A DNA stretch of 64,000 bases from contig NC_083506.1 of assembly GCF_032362555.1 (NCBI RefSeq), positions 7,301,501-7,365,500 on the forward strand, read 5' to 3'. Origin of the DNA: Amyelois transitella. Taxonomy: Eukaryota; Arthropoda; Insecta; Lepidoptera; Pyralidae. Positions 36,037-45,921 of the stretch are shown here, one piece after another. Made by a program: the position numbers and the translations under genes. Under the pieces are notes generated by a model that did not search any database, was not told the origin of the DNA, and saw only the letters and a program-made list of their open reading frames with translations. Positions within the stretch are counted from its first letter, which is position 1. Every line of letters begins with the position of its first letter.

Positions 36037-36344
36037 AATTGTTAATAATCATAGAAATAAAAAAAATTACATGATGCGACCAAAAGGGTTTCCACTCAGG
36101 ATATGCATAATATTTGATGAGGTTACACAATGCGCTGATGTTCAGTGAAACCTAGTACGGAGGAGGCTTTGCCGTTCAACATAAAGGATACATATTAAAA
36201 ATATCAATACAAAATAACAAGTAGACAGCGCTGCTAGGGAGTTTATATATGTTGAGTATGAGTGTGAGTGTAACTATGTTCTTATTGTTGCAGCGAAGTA
36301 GACAAAAGGTAGGCAGATGGAATCTACAGAAAAACTGTTTATAA

Positions 36345-36497
36345 AACGTAAAAAAGTACCCGAAACCGCTGAGCTTGCATGAAGAGAGTTATGAATGTGG
36401 ATGAAGCGAAGGAAGTATGCAGAGATCGTGGCAAATGGAAAGATGTAGTCTCTGCCTACCCGTCCGGGAAAGAAGCGTGATTTTATGTATGTATGTA
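36345..36497 (+). mobile_element. 5'-truncated RTE 3' end
   Basis: Closely matches 7420-7570 of the full RTE, starting AAAGTACCCGAAACCGC and including the C-terminal coding part to GGGAAAG-AGCGTGATTTTATG and the TATG tail. It would encode the last about 42 residues of the polyprotein. Confidence 0.9.
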
Positions 36498-36859
36498 TAA
36501 AATGCAACCTTTACAAAGATCGATCCAACGTTTACATACATATCCATCAAGGCTTTGAATTTGTATATCTACGGCTTTGCAGAACACATACCTTGTCACA
36601 AACTAAATAGAGTTTGTACCTAGTCTCCAAATATTACTTTTATAGTTTTTATTTTTTATTTTGTGAAACCTATTGCAATATAACGTAGCGAGACCAACGA
36701 ACAATATCGGATATAGATAGAATGCTCGGTTGAAAGTCAGAAGTCTTAACTTTGGTACGCTGGCCACCAGATTAGATATTTGTATGTGTGTTTAAAGTTC
36801 TATGATCATATAGAATATATTAAATATGATTATGAATATATCATTATATTCTACAATGT

Positions 36860-36908
36860 AATGTAATGTCACCTTTACGCAAAATAAAGATTTTTCTTTC
36901 TTTCTTTC
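36860..36908 (+). repeat. LINE-type 3' tail with TTTC microsatellite
   Basis: AATGTCACCTTTACGC, AATAAAGATTTTTC then (TTTC)n. The AATAAA plus simple-repeat tail looks like the end of a retroposon. Inverted partner at 35996-36036. Confidence 0.5.
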
Positions 36909-37423
36909 TATATCATGTCTTTAGACTAAAAGTTATTAATTATAACGTCAATATCATTGTCACATTGCGGGAAATTTGACATTTGACATCTGACATCTTT
37001 GACTGCATTCAAGACACTGACGTGTTATTTATCCCGCCAAAAGTAAAATCTTAATATAGAAAAGAAAGAAACTTCAGAAGTGCATATGCAATGCAGTATA
37101 TTTTTTTTTTTTACTTGTAAATATCTATCTCATTTTAATTGTATATTATGTTTAAACAAATCAAGAAAACAACATATCTACATAATATATTTTTTCGTAA
37201 CTTTACAAACAAAAGTCGAGCATCGGCATGCTGAAATACCATGGCAATGGGCTATTTACAGACAGTTTATAAAACCAGGATATTACGTAGGAACAGCGTT
37301 GGTAAAGCGATAAAAGATATGTGTGTCAAAGGTCATACTGGAACGTATAAACAACTTCAGTTGAGCTATTGTGAACATTGTGATATATATGTTTAATCGG
37401 TAATTGTGAACAGGTTGCCCACA

Positions 37424-38551
37424 ATGTACTTTTGCTTGCAAAAAATAACCATGTTCTTTTCTATTTCTGCAATAATTATTCTAAGTTCCTACACACACCT
37501 ATGTGAATGTGATAACTTGTCTCTAGAGCAAATATACAAAAAAGGATTACAAGCTTATTCACGGCAAGATTGGACAGAATGTGTTGTCCAATTTGAAGAA
37601 GCAATAACATTATATAAATTGTACAAGACTATAATCATTAATTGTAGACACAAGTGTAAATCAAAATGGTCGACATTTGAAAATATTATAACGGATGATT
37701 TTGAGGACTTGAAACAATATGAACGTTTATTTCATATCAGTAGTTGTTTAATGGTATGCCAAGAAACTGAATTTAATAGAGTTTCTCTGAAGAATAATGT
37801 TCCAGATTCCTTACTATCAAAAATTATAGACCTGCAACCATATGAATACCTTCAAGTATGTTACTATCAAACAAATCATCTCCAGAAAGCAGCTTCTGCA
37901 GCAGCTACTTATTTAGTTGTTCATCCTGATGACAGCATTATGAAATCAAACTTACAACAGTACATAAGACTTGCTAAGCTAAGCCCAGATGACATTGTTA
38001 ATTTAGAAGCTGATAAATATACATCATTGTATGATCTTGCCACAAAGGCCTATTCAAACAAAGATTGGAGGGAGACTGTTGATCTAATGGAAAATGCTAT
38101 AAAAAAGTATTTATCTTCAGAAGAAAGTTGTCGAATGGCTTGTGAACAATTGCCAGAACAAGAATGGTCCTCTGAATTAATGGTAACACTCTCTAACGCA
38201 ATAGCATCTTTGTTGGATTGTCAACAACAATGTCAGACAAGACTTAAATCAATCGGCTACAATTCTGGTATAGATTTTTTATCAGAAGCTCTTAACTACT
38301 TGCAAATATCTTATTATAATTTGAATCTGATTGAAGATGCTGCTAAAGCTACTGCAAGTGCTCTTCTTTTAAAACCGGGTGATGAAATTATGTTAGAAAA
38401 CAAAGAAATTTATAGCACTCTTACTGAGCCAAGCTCATTTGTTGAGCGTAGTGATATGCAATTTTACTTAAAACGTGATAATTATGAAAAGGAACTGTTG
38501 GAGCTTTATCTTCATGAAAATCCTAATTTTTACAGTACTGAGACACAATAA
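37424..38551 (+). CDS. CRTAP/SC65-type ER protein, single exon
   Basis: Resembles cartilage-associated protein (CRTAP) and SC65/P3H4, non-enzymatic partners of prolyl 3-hydroxylase that act on procollagen in the endoplasmic reticulum. The frame gives 375 residues from ATG 37424 (CRTAP about 400). A hydrophobic signal peptide (MFFSISAIIILSS) precedes CECDN. Tetratricopeptide-like repeats follow, such as KKGLQAYSRQDWTECVVQFE and ATKAYSNKDWRETVDLME, with YLQVCYYQTN and YLQISYYNLN repeats. Four CxxxC pairs typical of the family are visible: CRHKC, CLMVC, CRMAC and CQQQC. No 2-oxoglutarate dioxygenase domain follows, so it is not itself a hydroxylase, and no KDEL-type end is seen. A Met nine residues later (37451) is an alternative start. 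It has no introns, unlike its neighbours, but lacks retrocopy decay. AATAAA overlaps the stop (38547-38552). Confidence 0.85.
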   Translation: MYFCLQKITMFFSISAIIILSSYTHLCECDNLSLEQIYKKGLQAYSRQDWTECVVQFEEAITLYKLYKTIIINCRHKCKSKWSTFENIITDDFEDLKQYERLFHISSCLMVCQETEFNRVSLKNNVPDSLLSKIIDLQPYEYLQVCYYQTNHLQKAASAAATYLVVHPDDSIMKSNLQQYIRLAKLSPDDIVNLEADKYTSLYDLATKAYSNKDWRETVDLMENAIKKYLSSEESCRMACEQLPEQEWSSELMVTLSNAIASLLDCQQQCQTRLKSIGYNSGIDFLSEALNYLQISYYNLNLIEDAAKATASALLLKPGDEIMLENKEIYSTLTEPSSFVERSDMQFYLKRDNYEKELLELYLHENPNFYSTETQ

Positions 38552-39035
38552 AAACAATGCAGCCAGGGCACTATTGCATTATGGCATAGCATGCCAAAAA
38601 GCAGAATCTCTGCCTTATCCGAAATTTTGCTTGCCTTCTGAGTATAGTTGGCCCTTTAGTCATTTATCATTTCCTTGTTTTCAACTATCTTGGATATAGG
38701 TAAAATTGTATAAGGTAAATTGATAAAATTCCAGGCTTGTCAAAGTTAAGCTAGTTCTGTTAAAAAATTTGTTAAAGCTAACTGTCTAATCTCTGTGATA
38801 TAAAACAGTTGTTGATAAGAGATTTGTTTAGCCACAAACAAAATGATGACTTATTGGTAAATTTTGTTGGCAGTCATGAATTGTAACTATTATTTGTAAC
38901 TAACTGTTATTAAAGGGCAGAAAAGTAATTAGTTGTAAGATTATTATTACCCAATGGGTTGTAAGTATAACTGATTCTGGACAAACATTATGTGCCATAT
39001 TTTTTTAATATTTGTTTGTATGAAATGATTTATTT

Positions 39036-39041
39036 AATAAA
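39036..39041 (+). promoter_or_regulatory. AATAAA, possible distal poly(A) signal of CRTAP-like gene
   Basis: About 485 bases after the stop at 38551 and just before the Helitron-like insert; a plausible distal signal in addition to the one overlapping the stop. Confidence 0.4.
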
Positions 39042-39061
39042 ATTGTAAGTTCTTCACTATG

Positions 39062-39338
39062 ACAAGCTTTTACCCGCAGCTTCGCCCGCATGAATTTAAC
39101 GCCATCTACAAAAAGTGATGCAATTAGCCCCATCTACAATAAACCGACGAAATTTGCACCATATACAAAGTGATGAATTTAGCACCTCTTACAAAAGAAT
39201 ACAGGATATTCGCAAATCCCACGGGAACTGTAGTTTCTCCAGACTCTTAATTATACAAAACGTGATATTTCAAGAAAATTCAGTGCATAACCCGAGAAGA
39301 GGTGTAAACTCACTTTCGCATTTATATTATTGGGATAA
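39062..39338 (-). mobile_element. Helitron-like non-autonomous element, minus
   Basis: Reads inward from AGCTTTTACCCGCAGCTTCG and CCCGCATGAATTTAACGCC, with the GCAAATCCCACGGGAACTG block, to AACTCACTTTCGCATTTATA near the other end: the reverse order of 33968-34236. Confidence 0.65.
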
Positions 39339-39498
39339 TGTTTTTCTTTTCCTTCTGAATTAATTTCTATAAATAGATTTTTATAATTCCCAAAAACACC
39401 TTGTTTGTTGGTGACATAAAAAATGCGCGTAAGTTGTTGATTTATTGAAGATATAGGTACTTTAAAAAATATACAAAGAAAATATTGCGACGGCGGAC

Positions 39499-39584
39499 AT
39501 TTCTCTATGCTGGTTGACTGGAAGAGATTTCTTCATGGATCAAATCCCATGAAGAAATCTTCCAGTCAACCAGCATAGAGAAAT
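39499..39584. repeat. Long hairpin: 38-40 bp arms, 8-nt loop
   Basis: Arms 39499-39538 and 39547-39584 pair completely except for two extra bases (AG) on the left; the loop is ATCAAATC. The arms contain CTATGCTGGTTGACTGGAAG. It lies about 300 bp upstream of the putative first exon of the zinc-finger gene. Confidence 0.85.
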
Positions 39585-39829
39585 CTAATTAGGTATTCCA
39601 TCTTTTCCCCAGTCGATACACCTCAAAAATATTTATTGCTTTATATAACTGTTGGTTTTTATCGTTATTGCTAGTTTGAGGCTATATTTATAATTATAAT
39701 ATTGAGCTAGTAGTGAGGGAGTTTATTTTTTAAAGTTTCATTAATGGCAGCATTTTAGAATTTTTCTATAATGGCGATACTGATTAATTTTCACGATTCA
39801 CCGCAAGAGGGAGCTGCAGTATTGTCAAT

Positions 39830-39909
39830 GTCAAATTGTTGCGAGACGAGATGTCGAATGAATTGTTCGTGTTCATCACAAAGATAATTCTTACTTGTGG
39901 CTTATTCTG
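39830..39909 (+). other. Putative 5' noncoding exon of the zinc-finger gene
   Basis: A strong donor (CTG|GTGAGTACC) ends this stretch at 39909, and the first coding exon of the zinc-finger gene opens with an acceptor only four bases before its ATG, so an upstream exon must exist. From ATG 39851 a 19-codon frame runs to the donor; if spliced to 41350 it meets TGA formed across the junction. Exon use is inferred only; the 5' end is unknown. Confidence 0.35.
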
Positions 39910-40344
39910 GTGAGTACCTAAGTGTTTATATACTTCTTTAAGCATCTGAGAATAAAAGAGATGTATGTATCATAAAAATTGCGACAAACCACGATATGGT
40001 AAAAAGACTTCGTATTCGACTCGTACTAAGATGTGTTTTGGTGTTGCCATTAAAATGACTTATATCCCTGCTCGTATGTCGTATTATATCAATCTCTCTT
40101 AATATGTTTTCCGTATTGTAAGTATTAACAACCTATTAAATCTAGTTAATCTATATTATCTATAAAAGCTGACTTATTCAAGTCACAAATTAAAATCTAC
40201 CTCTCGTTGAAATATATACGTCGAAATAGAAAGAATGAATAAAGTATATATTAATTTTGATTGATAGTCGTAGGACATTAGACCTAAGTAACAGGATGCA
40301 GAATGTTCTAAACTATAGCGATGAAATTTTGCTCTTAGTTATAT

Positions 40345-40376
40345 CCACAGAACACAGACATCTATGTGTTCTGTGG
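40345..40376. repeat. 12-bp perfect hairpin
   Basis: CCACAGAACACA (40345-40356) pairs with TGTGTTCTGTGG (40365-40376) around an 8-base loop, within the presumed first intron of the zinc-finger gene. Confidence 0.7.
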
Positions 40377-41043
40377 TTATATCCTTGTCATAACACGGCT
40401 AAGTGATTGTTGTATGTGTGGGTGCACGACTGAAAGATAATGTTACGAATTTTTCTACCTATTCAATTTTGATGCACTGGTTATTATCTTAAACAAATCT
40501 AATGTACTCATATAATATGTAAGGTGCTTTTTTATAGGTATGCGGATTTTTTATTCTCGCCTCCTACAACATTTGGGTTATTTTACATTATGGCAACCCA
40601 GTCATGTATAAGGATGACAGAAATAAATTCAGTAGATATATACCTACATTTTTTCTTTGGGACTGGATTTATAGCTAACAAATTTTAAAATGAGATGCGC
40701 ACATTTATGCATTTTTGACCCCGATCGTATCTACATAGGGTCAATATATTCAAAGCGGGGTGCTTTCGCATATATTATTGAGCTTTAACTAACTAGGTAC
40801 CTCCAACAAGATAGATATAATGCCTTGTTTGGTTGGAATTTTTTCTTCCTTTTCCTAGGAATAATTAAGGATAGGACTTATCCGGTTTCTATGCTGTATG
40901 CACGTATGCTAAGTACCCAGTGCAAAGCGATATTTCGCTTCGGTTGTCCAAATTACTAATTTACAAGGCACAAGCCAACTTTTACAGTTAGCCTTACAAA
41001 CTATATGTATTTATATTGTAAAGTACATATAATCACAACTTAT

Positions 41044-41258
41044 ATACATATAACCACATCACATCTTTATCCCTTACGGGGTATACAGAACCAACGGTCT
41101 CGCAAACACTGAAAGGCCACGTTCAGCTGTGTGGCTTTAGGATAGAATGCTTAAGTGACAGGTTGCTAGCCCATTCCCTTAAAAAAAGAATCCCAAGTTT
41201 ATCTCATATTCGTCTTATATGACATCCATGGGAAAGAGTGGTGTGGTCCTATTCTAAA
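41044..41258 (-). mobile_element. Short RTE-derived element, minus
   Basis: CATATAACCACATC, CCCTTACGGGGTATACAGAA, GGCCACGTTCAGCTGTGTGG, GGTTGCTAGCCCATTCCC, GACATCCATGGGAAAGAGTG and TGGTCCTATTCTA: minus-strand order of the family with a truncated 5' head. Confidence 0.8.
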
Positions 41259-41353
41259 GTGTATAAAAAGGTTAAAGTACCTTGCTGCGACTTATTCTAT
41301 ATTTATATTAAGAAGGCACTGTATTTGTTTAATTTTAAATGTATTTCAGATTT

Positions 41354-43970
41354 ATGAAAATGGCGGAGTTGGATCAAATCAATGACAAATTCAGTGTGAA
41401 AAATCTCTTATTTTACCGGGCTATACCCAATTATGAAATACCAATACCAATTGATGGGCATAAAGTATATTCGTGTACAGATTGCTGCGACAGGTAGGAA
41501 TCCGTTTATTACATAAAACGAGAAGCGTTTATTCAAGTTGTAGCGGGAGCGATGATTCGGCTCGACCGCCACCAAAGGGAAGATCTTCCGCCAGGCTTAC
41601 TGTTATGCTTGTGGAATCGCGGCTCCGACGATGTTGTATCGGAGGCTGTATAAATGCTCCAATACGTCAAATCTTTGCGTCTTACGAGTTCGAATCTTCC
41701 GATTTTGTTCTAGTTTGAATTTTTTATTCATTAATATAGGACATTTCAACATCAATACAACAACTTAGAATAGAAATGTGGACGAGAGAATACATTGTTA
41801 TGAATAATTGGTTTAAACGAAATTTAAATAATGTGATCAGATTGGGACAGATCAGATTGGCAATGATCAAAGCCTCCGTTTTTTAGTTTAAATGCTAATT
41901 TCCAGATTCTATTACAATGCCGCGGAGTTCAGAATCAGAATTGTAAATAATACTGTTAGGAAAAAGATTCTGAAGAAACCGGCACTTATAAGTAGCTGAA
42001 TTTGTATTTACATGACACTAACCGGTTTAAGTTAAGATAGTTACTTCGCCTAATGTTCTTATTTTCTCACTCCGGAACTCTAGTCATAGCAGTACATAAT
42101 CCGAGTCTTCGTCTGTGAGGATAGAAACGAAAGTAAACATGCATTATGTACTTATATTTAATGATGAACATGTATTTTTTTTTTCAGATTTGTACTGGAG
42201 TCAAGCTATCAACGCCACATTAATCGAAAATCACTTAAGATTACTTACATGTGCAGACACTGTAACAATACAAAGATTTTTCTGAACCGATGCAACTTAC
42301 TCTCCCATATAAGGTCGCACGCTTTTAAGACTGCTACTATAAATGTAAGTGATTTGAAGGTAGAACCACTTCCAATGAGTTACTTGACTTCAATTATCAG
42401 TAGTAGTAATACCTCAAACCAGGCGACTATCTTATCAAATCCACTAAAAGAGAAGTCGGCGAAGTGGGTATGTTTTGATTGCAAATCAGAATACTTAAGT
42501 TCAGGGCCTATATTCAAAGAACGTGCCAAACATTACATGAGACTAAGTAACGAAGTCTTTACTTGCCCAGTATGCTTGTTTGCTATGCCTAACGAATGTG
42601 GACTCAAAGCTCATCTTCGACTTCATACAAACTCCCCTCCATTCTACTGTCCCGAGTGTGGCCAACATCTTTCAACAAAAACCATTACTTATCCATATAC
42701 ACATCACTGTGAAGGTTTCAAGATGATGCGGGCTACAACTCGAATGCAATGCCCTATTGCGAATTGCAAATTACTTCATCCAAATGATGTTAATGGTCAT
42801 TTAAAAAAGGAGCACGTAGTGAAAGTATTCAAATGTAATGCCTGCGTTGTTGCTAGCTATAGCAATCAAACTATGATTAAGCATCTCAAAACACATAATG
42901 TAGAATGCAAAGCCCTCATATTTTATCAGTGCGTATTGTGCCCTGGAAGGTTGGTGCTACCGGGTCAAATCGACCATCATTTGAAGAGCCATGTGGAATG
43001 TAACAGTTTTGGTAACGTTTATCCGTGTTGGACATGTGGACTAACGTGCAATGATATTTACTCCTTTCTAAATCACCATATAGAAAAGCATTGTAATACT
43101 GATGCAATTAAAAAAATGTTCGAATCAGCAGCGTCGCTGTTTGCAAGTTCAACATCTAAAAGAATATATCGTGTAGTTAAAAGATGCGATAGATGCTTAA
43201 GAAGCTTTACATACAAATGTAAATATGATGAAATTCAGGTTCTTCCAGACGAATGCCCTTTTAAATGTACGTTGGAACCGTCAACAAGTGGTCCAACTGA
43301 AACTATACAGAGCCCCATTCTAATTGAGAAAAAAATTAAATGCCCATCTTGTACAATGGCCATAAGTGAGGATTGGGAAGATATTAAACATCATTTTAAT
43401 GAATTTCACAAAAATCAACGCTGTATAGATATTAAAATAATTTTGAAAAGATTAAAAAGCAACCAAATCAATACAATTACCAAAAAGAAGCGAAATCGAA
43501 AATCTAGAAAAAGTATAGGCTCAAAACAAGATCCTGCAATTAATACTAAAGATATAACGACAACATCACCTACATCCAATAGGAACCAATATGATTGTCT
43601 TAATTGTGAGTATTCTGGAAAAGACAAAAAATCTTTTGAAACGCATATTCTACAACACAGAGATCCATGCATGGCATATCAGTGCATGGAATGTGGAAAA
43701 TGTTTCGTTGTAAAGCCGTCATTTTCCACACATATACTCCTAGAGCATAACGTGACAGATGTTGATAAATATATTCAACAAAAACAATGTTACAATGAAA
43801 ATGCGCTAGATAAATATCAACACAATTCTGATGCAATCATTGAACCGTTGCGTGAAAATCAATGTCGCATTTGTAGAGACCAGTTTGATAATTTAGATGA
43901 TTTAGATAAACATTTCAGGGTGCATGGTATGGCTTTTATATTCAATAAAACATCTAACAAAAGTCCGTAA
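41354..43970 (+). CDS. Multi-C2H2 zinc-finger protein, ZNF592/687-like (2 coding exons)
   Basis: Coding exons 41354-41493 and 42188-43970 join in phase to give 640 residues, ending at TAA 43970; the first exon begins four bases after an AG acceptor, so a 5' UTR exon lies upstream. At least ten C2H2-like fingers are spread along the protein, several irregular: CRHC...HIRSH (C69-H91), CPVC...HLRLH, CPIANC...HLKKEH, CNAC...HLKTH, CVLC...HLKSH, CWTC...HHIEKHC, CPSC...HFNEFH, CLNC...HILQH, CMEC...HILLEH and CRIC...HFRVH. A basic stretch KKKRNRKSRK (about 479-488) may be a nuclear signal. The dispersed, degenerate finger layout recalls ZNF532/592/687, which in vertebrates bind DNA and partner ZMYND8; that assignment is from memory and moderate. 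MKMAELDQ offers two close start codons. Confidence 0.85.
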
Positions 43971-43990
43971 AAGTAAAATAACATTCGTTA

Positions 43991-43996
43991 AATAAA
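43991..43996 (+). promoter_or_regulatory. AATAAA polyadenylation signal, zinc-finger gene
   Basis: Canonical hexamer 21 bases after the stop codon at 43970. Confidence 0.6.
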
Positions 43997-44785
43997 TTTA
44001 TGTAAAAAATGGTGTAGTAAATATATAAAAAAAATTAAAAATACCAACTTGTTATGTTTTTGATAATGTAAGATGGTAATAATAAGTATTTAATATAGTT
44101 AAGTATACCTTTAATACTTAGCTAATTTAAAAGTAATTGTTCTTAAGTTTAGTTTTAATCTTATAATAATATTAGTTTATAATCATTTTATGTTATTGTC
44201 AAAACTACCGAAGGTGTGGATTCCACTCTTAAAATTAGATTTATATTTATTCCGATTTATCTCTCCCTAGTCTACATTTTTATTGAAGCAATGTCAATGC
44301 AAATCTTTGGCCTCCTTTTCGTCTAGGCATTTATGGATCTAAATACGATTTTGTTAAATATACAAATTATTCTCACTCGTAAAACCCTGAAGTAATGTGA
44401 TGTAGCTAGTTAAACATATTCAGAATAGGTAAGTTAAAATGTTATTATTTGTTGATTACAATAAAACGAAAAAGGTTTCACTAGAATATGTATGTACATG
44501 TGCATTGTGTATATGGTATGATATCATTTTATTAACCCCTACAACTAAGCAAAATTTGTTCAGTTGGACTGTTGTCCACTTGTTTGAATGACATTTTCTT
44601 GTCCATCAGACTATTTCACCAATTTCTTTGTGTGGTAAAATTATTTAGATTTCTTTGTTTATATCATATATTATGTTTTACTGCATATGTCACGAATACA
44701 TTGTATTAATTGAGATAATATGGATTGAGATATGTTTTATGACTTTATTACTAAGTAGGTAGGTACTAGTCTATGGTAGGTACTT

Positions 44786-44847
44786 AGAAATCCCGTATGA
44801 TTGAACACTGGCAATATATTGCCGGTGCTCAGCATTACGGGATTTCT
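44786..44847. repeat. Imperfect hairpin, 30-bp arms
   Basis: Arms 44786-44815 and 44818-44847. The outer 12 (AGAAATCCCGTA) and the inner GGCAATATATTGCC pair perfectly; the middle has several mismatches, mostly transitions that allow G-U pairing in RNA. Confidence 0.7.
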
Positions 44848-45159
44848 CATTGTGTTAACACAAATAAACTCTTTTTTTTATTATTCATATCGTCTCATTT
44901 CAGGCTTTTTATAAAATAAAAAGATACATAATTTCCTTTTATTTGTTTGAAATTTGCAATCTTCAGTGACTGATAATATTCCGCGCCCTCACAGATTGGT
45001 TTTTGTGTGATTTTCCTGGAATCTTTTAACGAAAGCAACGTACTACGTGCTATCTTTTATTAAGATGTTGTTAAATCTTTAAATTGTAGAGAGATTAGAA
45101 GAAATTTGCCTTTTCCTTGTCATCAATCACGAAAAACCCCAAAGATGGAATTTCAATTC

Positions 45160-45262
45160 AAATAGTGACAGGTTGCTGTTCGCCATGTTAATTAGCCTAT
45201 TTCTTAGTCGTCTTTTACGACATCTATGGGAAAAAGATGAAGTGTTCCTATTTTATTATATA
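45160..45262 (-). mobile_element. Decayed short RTE-derived element (5' half)
   Basis: GTGACAGGTTGCTGTTCGCC, CTTAGTCGTCTTTTACGACA, ATGGGAAAAAGATGAAGTG and TTCCTATTTTATT follow the minus-strand consensus with many changes. Confidence 0.55.
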
Positions 45263-45921
45263 GTGAGAATTAAACCAAAAGTATTAAATTTACTAAATTC
45301 TAAATCCTCTTAACTCGCACGGTGCTAATAATTTTGTACATTTCTACTGCACTACATCGCTCCTTGTATACAGTGGCGTGCTGCGTATCTGACCTACGTG
45401 ATTTTAGGTTTTAGTTCTGCTGGATTGCATAAGACAAATTGTCTATTTCCCAACATTGAGAACATTTGCCGATTTCACTGACACTTTTCATAGAGCTTCC
45501 CCATGAAACCTGTAGCAACAATGTCGGCAACACTTGCAATGTAATGTCAATCTACCAAAAGAATTTACATTGCTTTTGAATGTTTTGATAAAGGTTATGT
45601 TTGTCAAATGCGTCAAGTGAAATGTCAATTTTTATCTGTTTTCAATTTGCAATGGTTTCATTTTTGGGTTTTTTATTCCATTCCATTGCTGTCTAAGATT
45701 TGTTGTTTTCATTCTTGTTCTTGAATTTTGCAATTTAGTTAAGGGTTCATATTTACTTATTACTAATAAGTTACATACCTCATTTTAACAAGTATTTTGA
45801 ATAGTATAGTGTCCGTCAATAAATTGCGCTACGGGTTATAACGACAGATAAGGTCTAACTTCCCAAGTTTTGATACGAAACCTACGGGTTTCCTTGGCGT
45901 AGTTGAAGTGCCTACTTCAAC

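Larger units (their letters stand above)
35558..37423. other. Divergent intergenic region CFAP161-A / CRTAP-like
   Basis: About 1.9 kb between oppositely oriented genes; promoters of both must lie here. It carries two RTE 3' fragments (35809-35873 and about 36345-36497) nested between a pair of inverted LINE-type tails (about 35996-36036 and 36860-36908). A run of GACAT motifs (36975-37000) lies close to the CRTAP-like start, without a clear assignment. Confidence 0.45.
38552..39840. other. 3' flank of CRTAP-like gene and spacer
   Basis: Probable 3' UTR with AATAAA at 39036-39041, then a minus-strand Helitron-like element (39062-39338) and a long hairpin (39499-39584). The ORF at 38475-38699 overlaps the end of the CRTAP frame and is not taken as a gene. 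Confidence 0.5.
43997..45921. other. Spacer between zinc-finger gene and Patj
   Basis: AT-rich. Holds an imperfect hairpin (44786-44847), a decayed minus copy of the short RTE-derived element (about 45160-45262) and, next to Patj, its presumed promoter and 5' UTR. No coding potential found. Confidence 0.45.

Noticed and set aside
38475-38699. Separate small gene after the CRTAP-like CDS
   Set aside because: It is an out-of-frame overlap with the CRTAP end running into the probable 3' UTR; no family match.
41473-41718. 81-codon frame after zinc-finger exon 1
   Set aside because: It starts in another frame of exon 1 and runs into intron 1; the joined exon model explains the coding signal.
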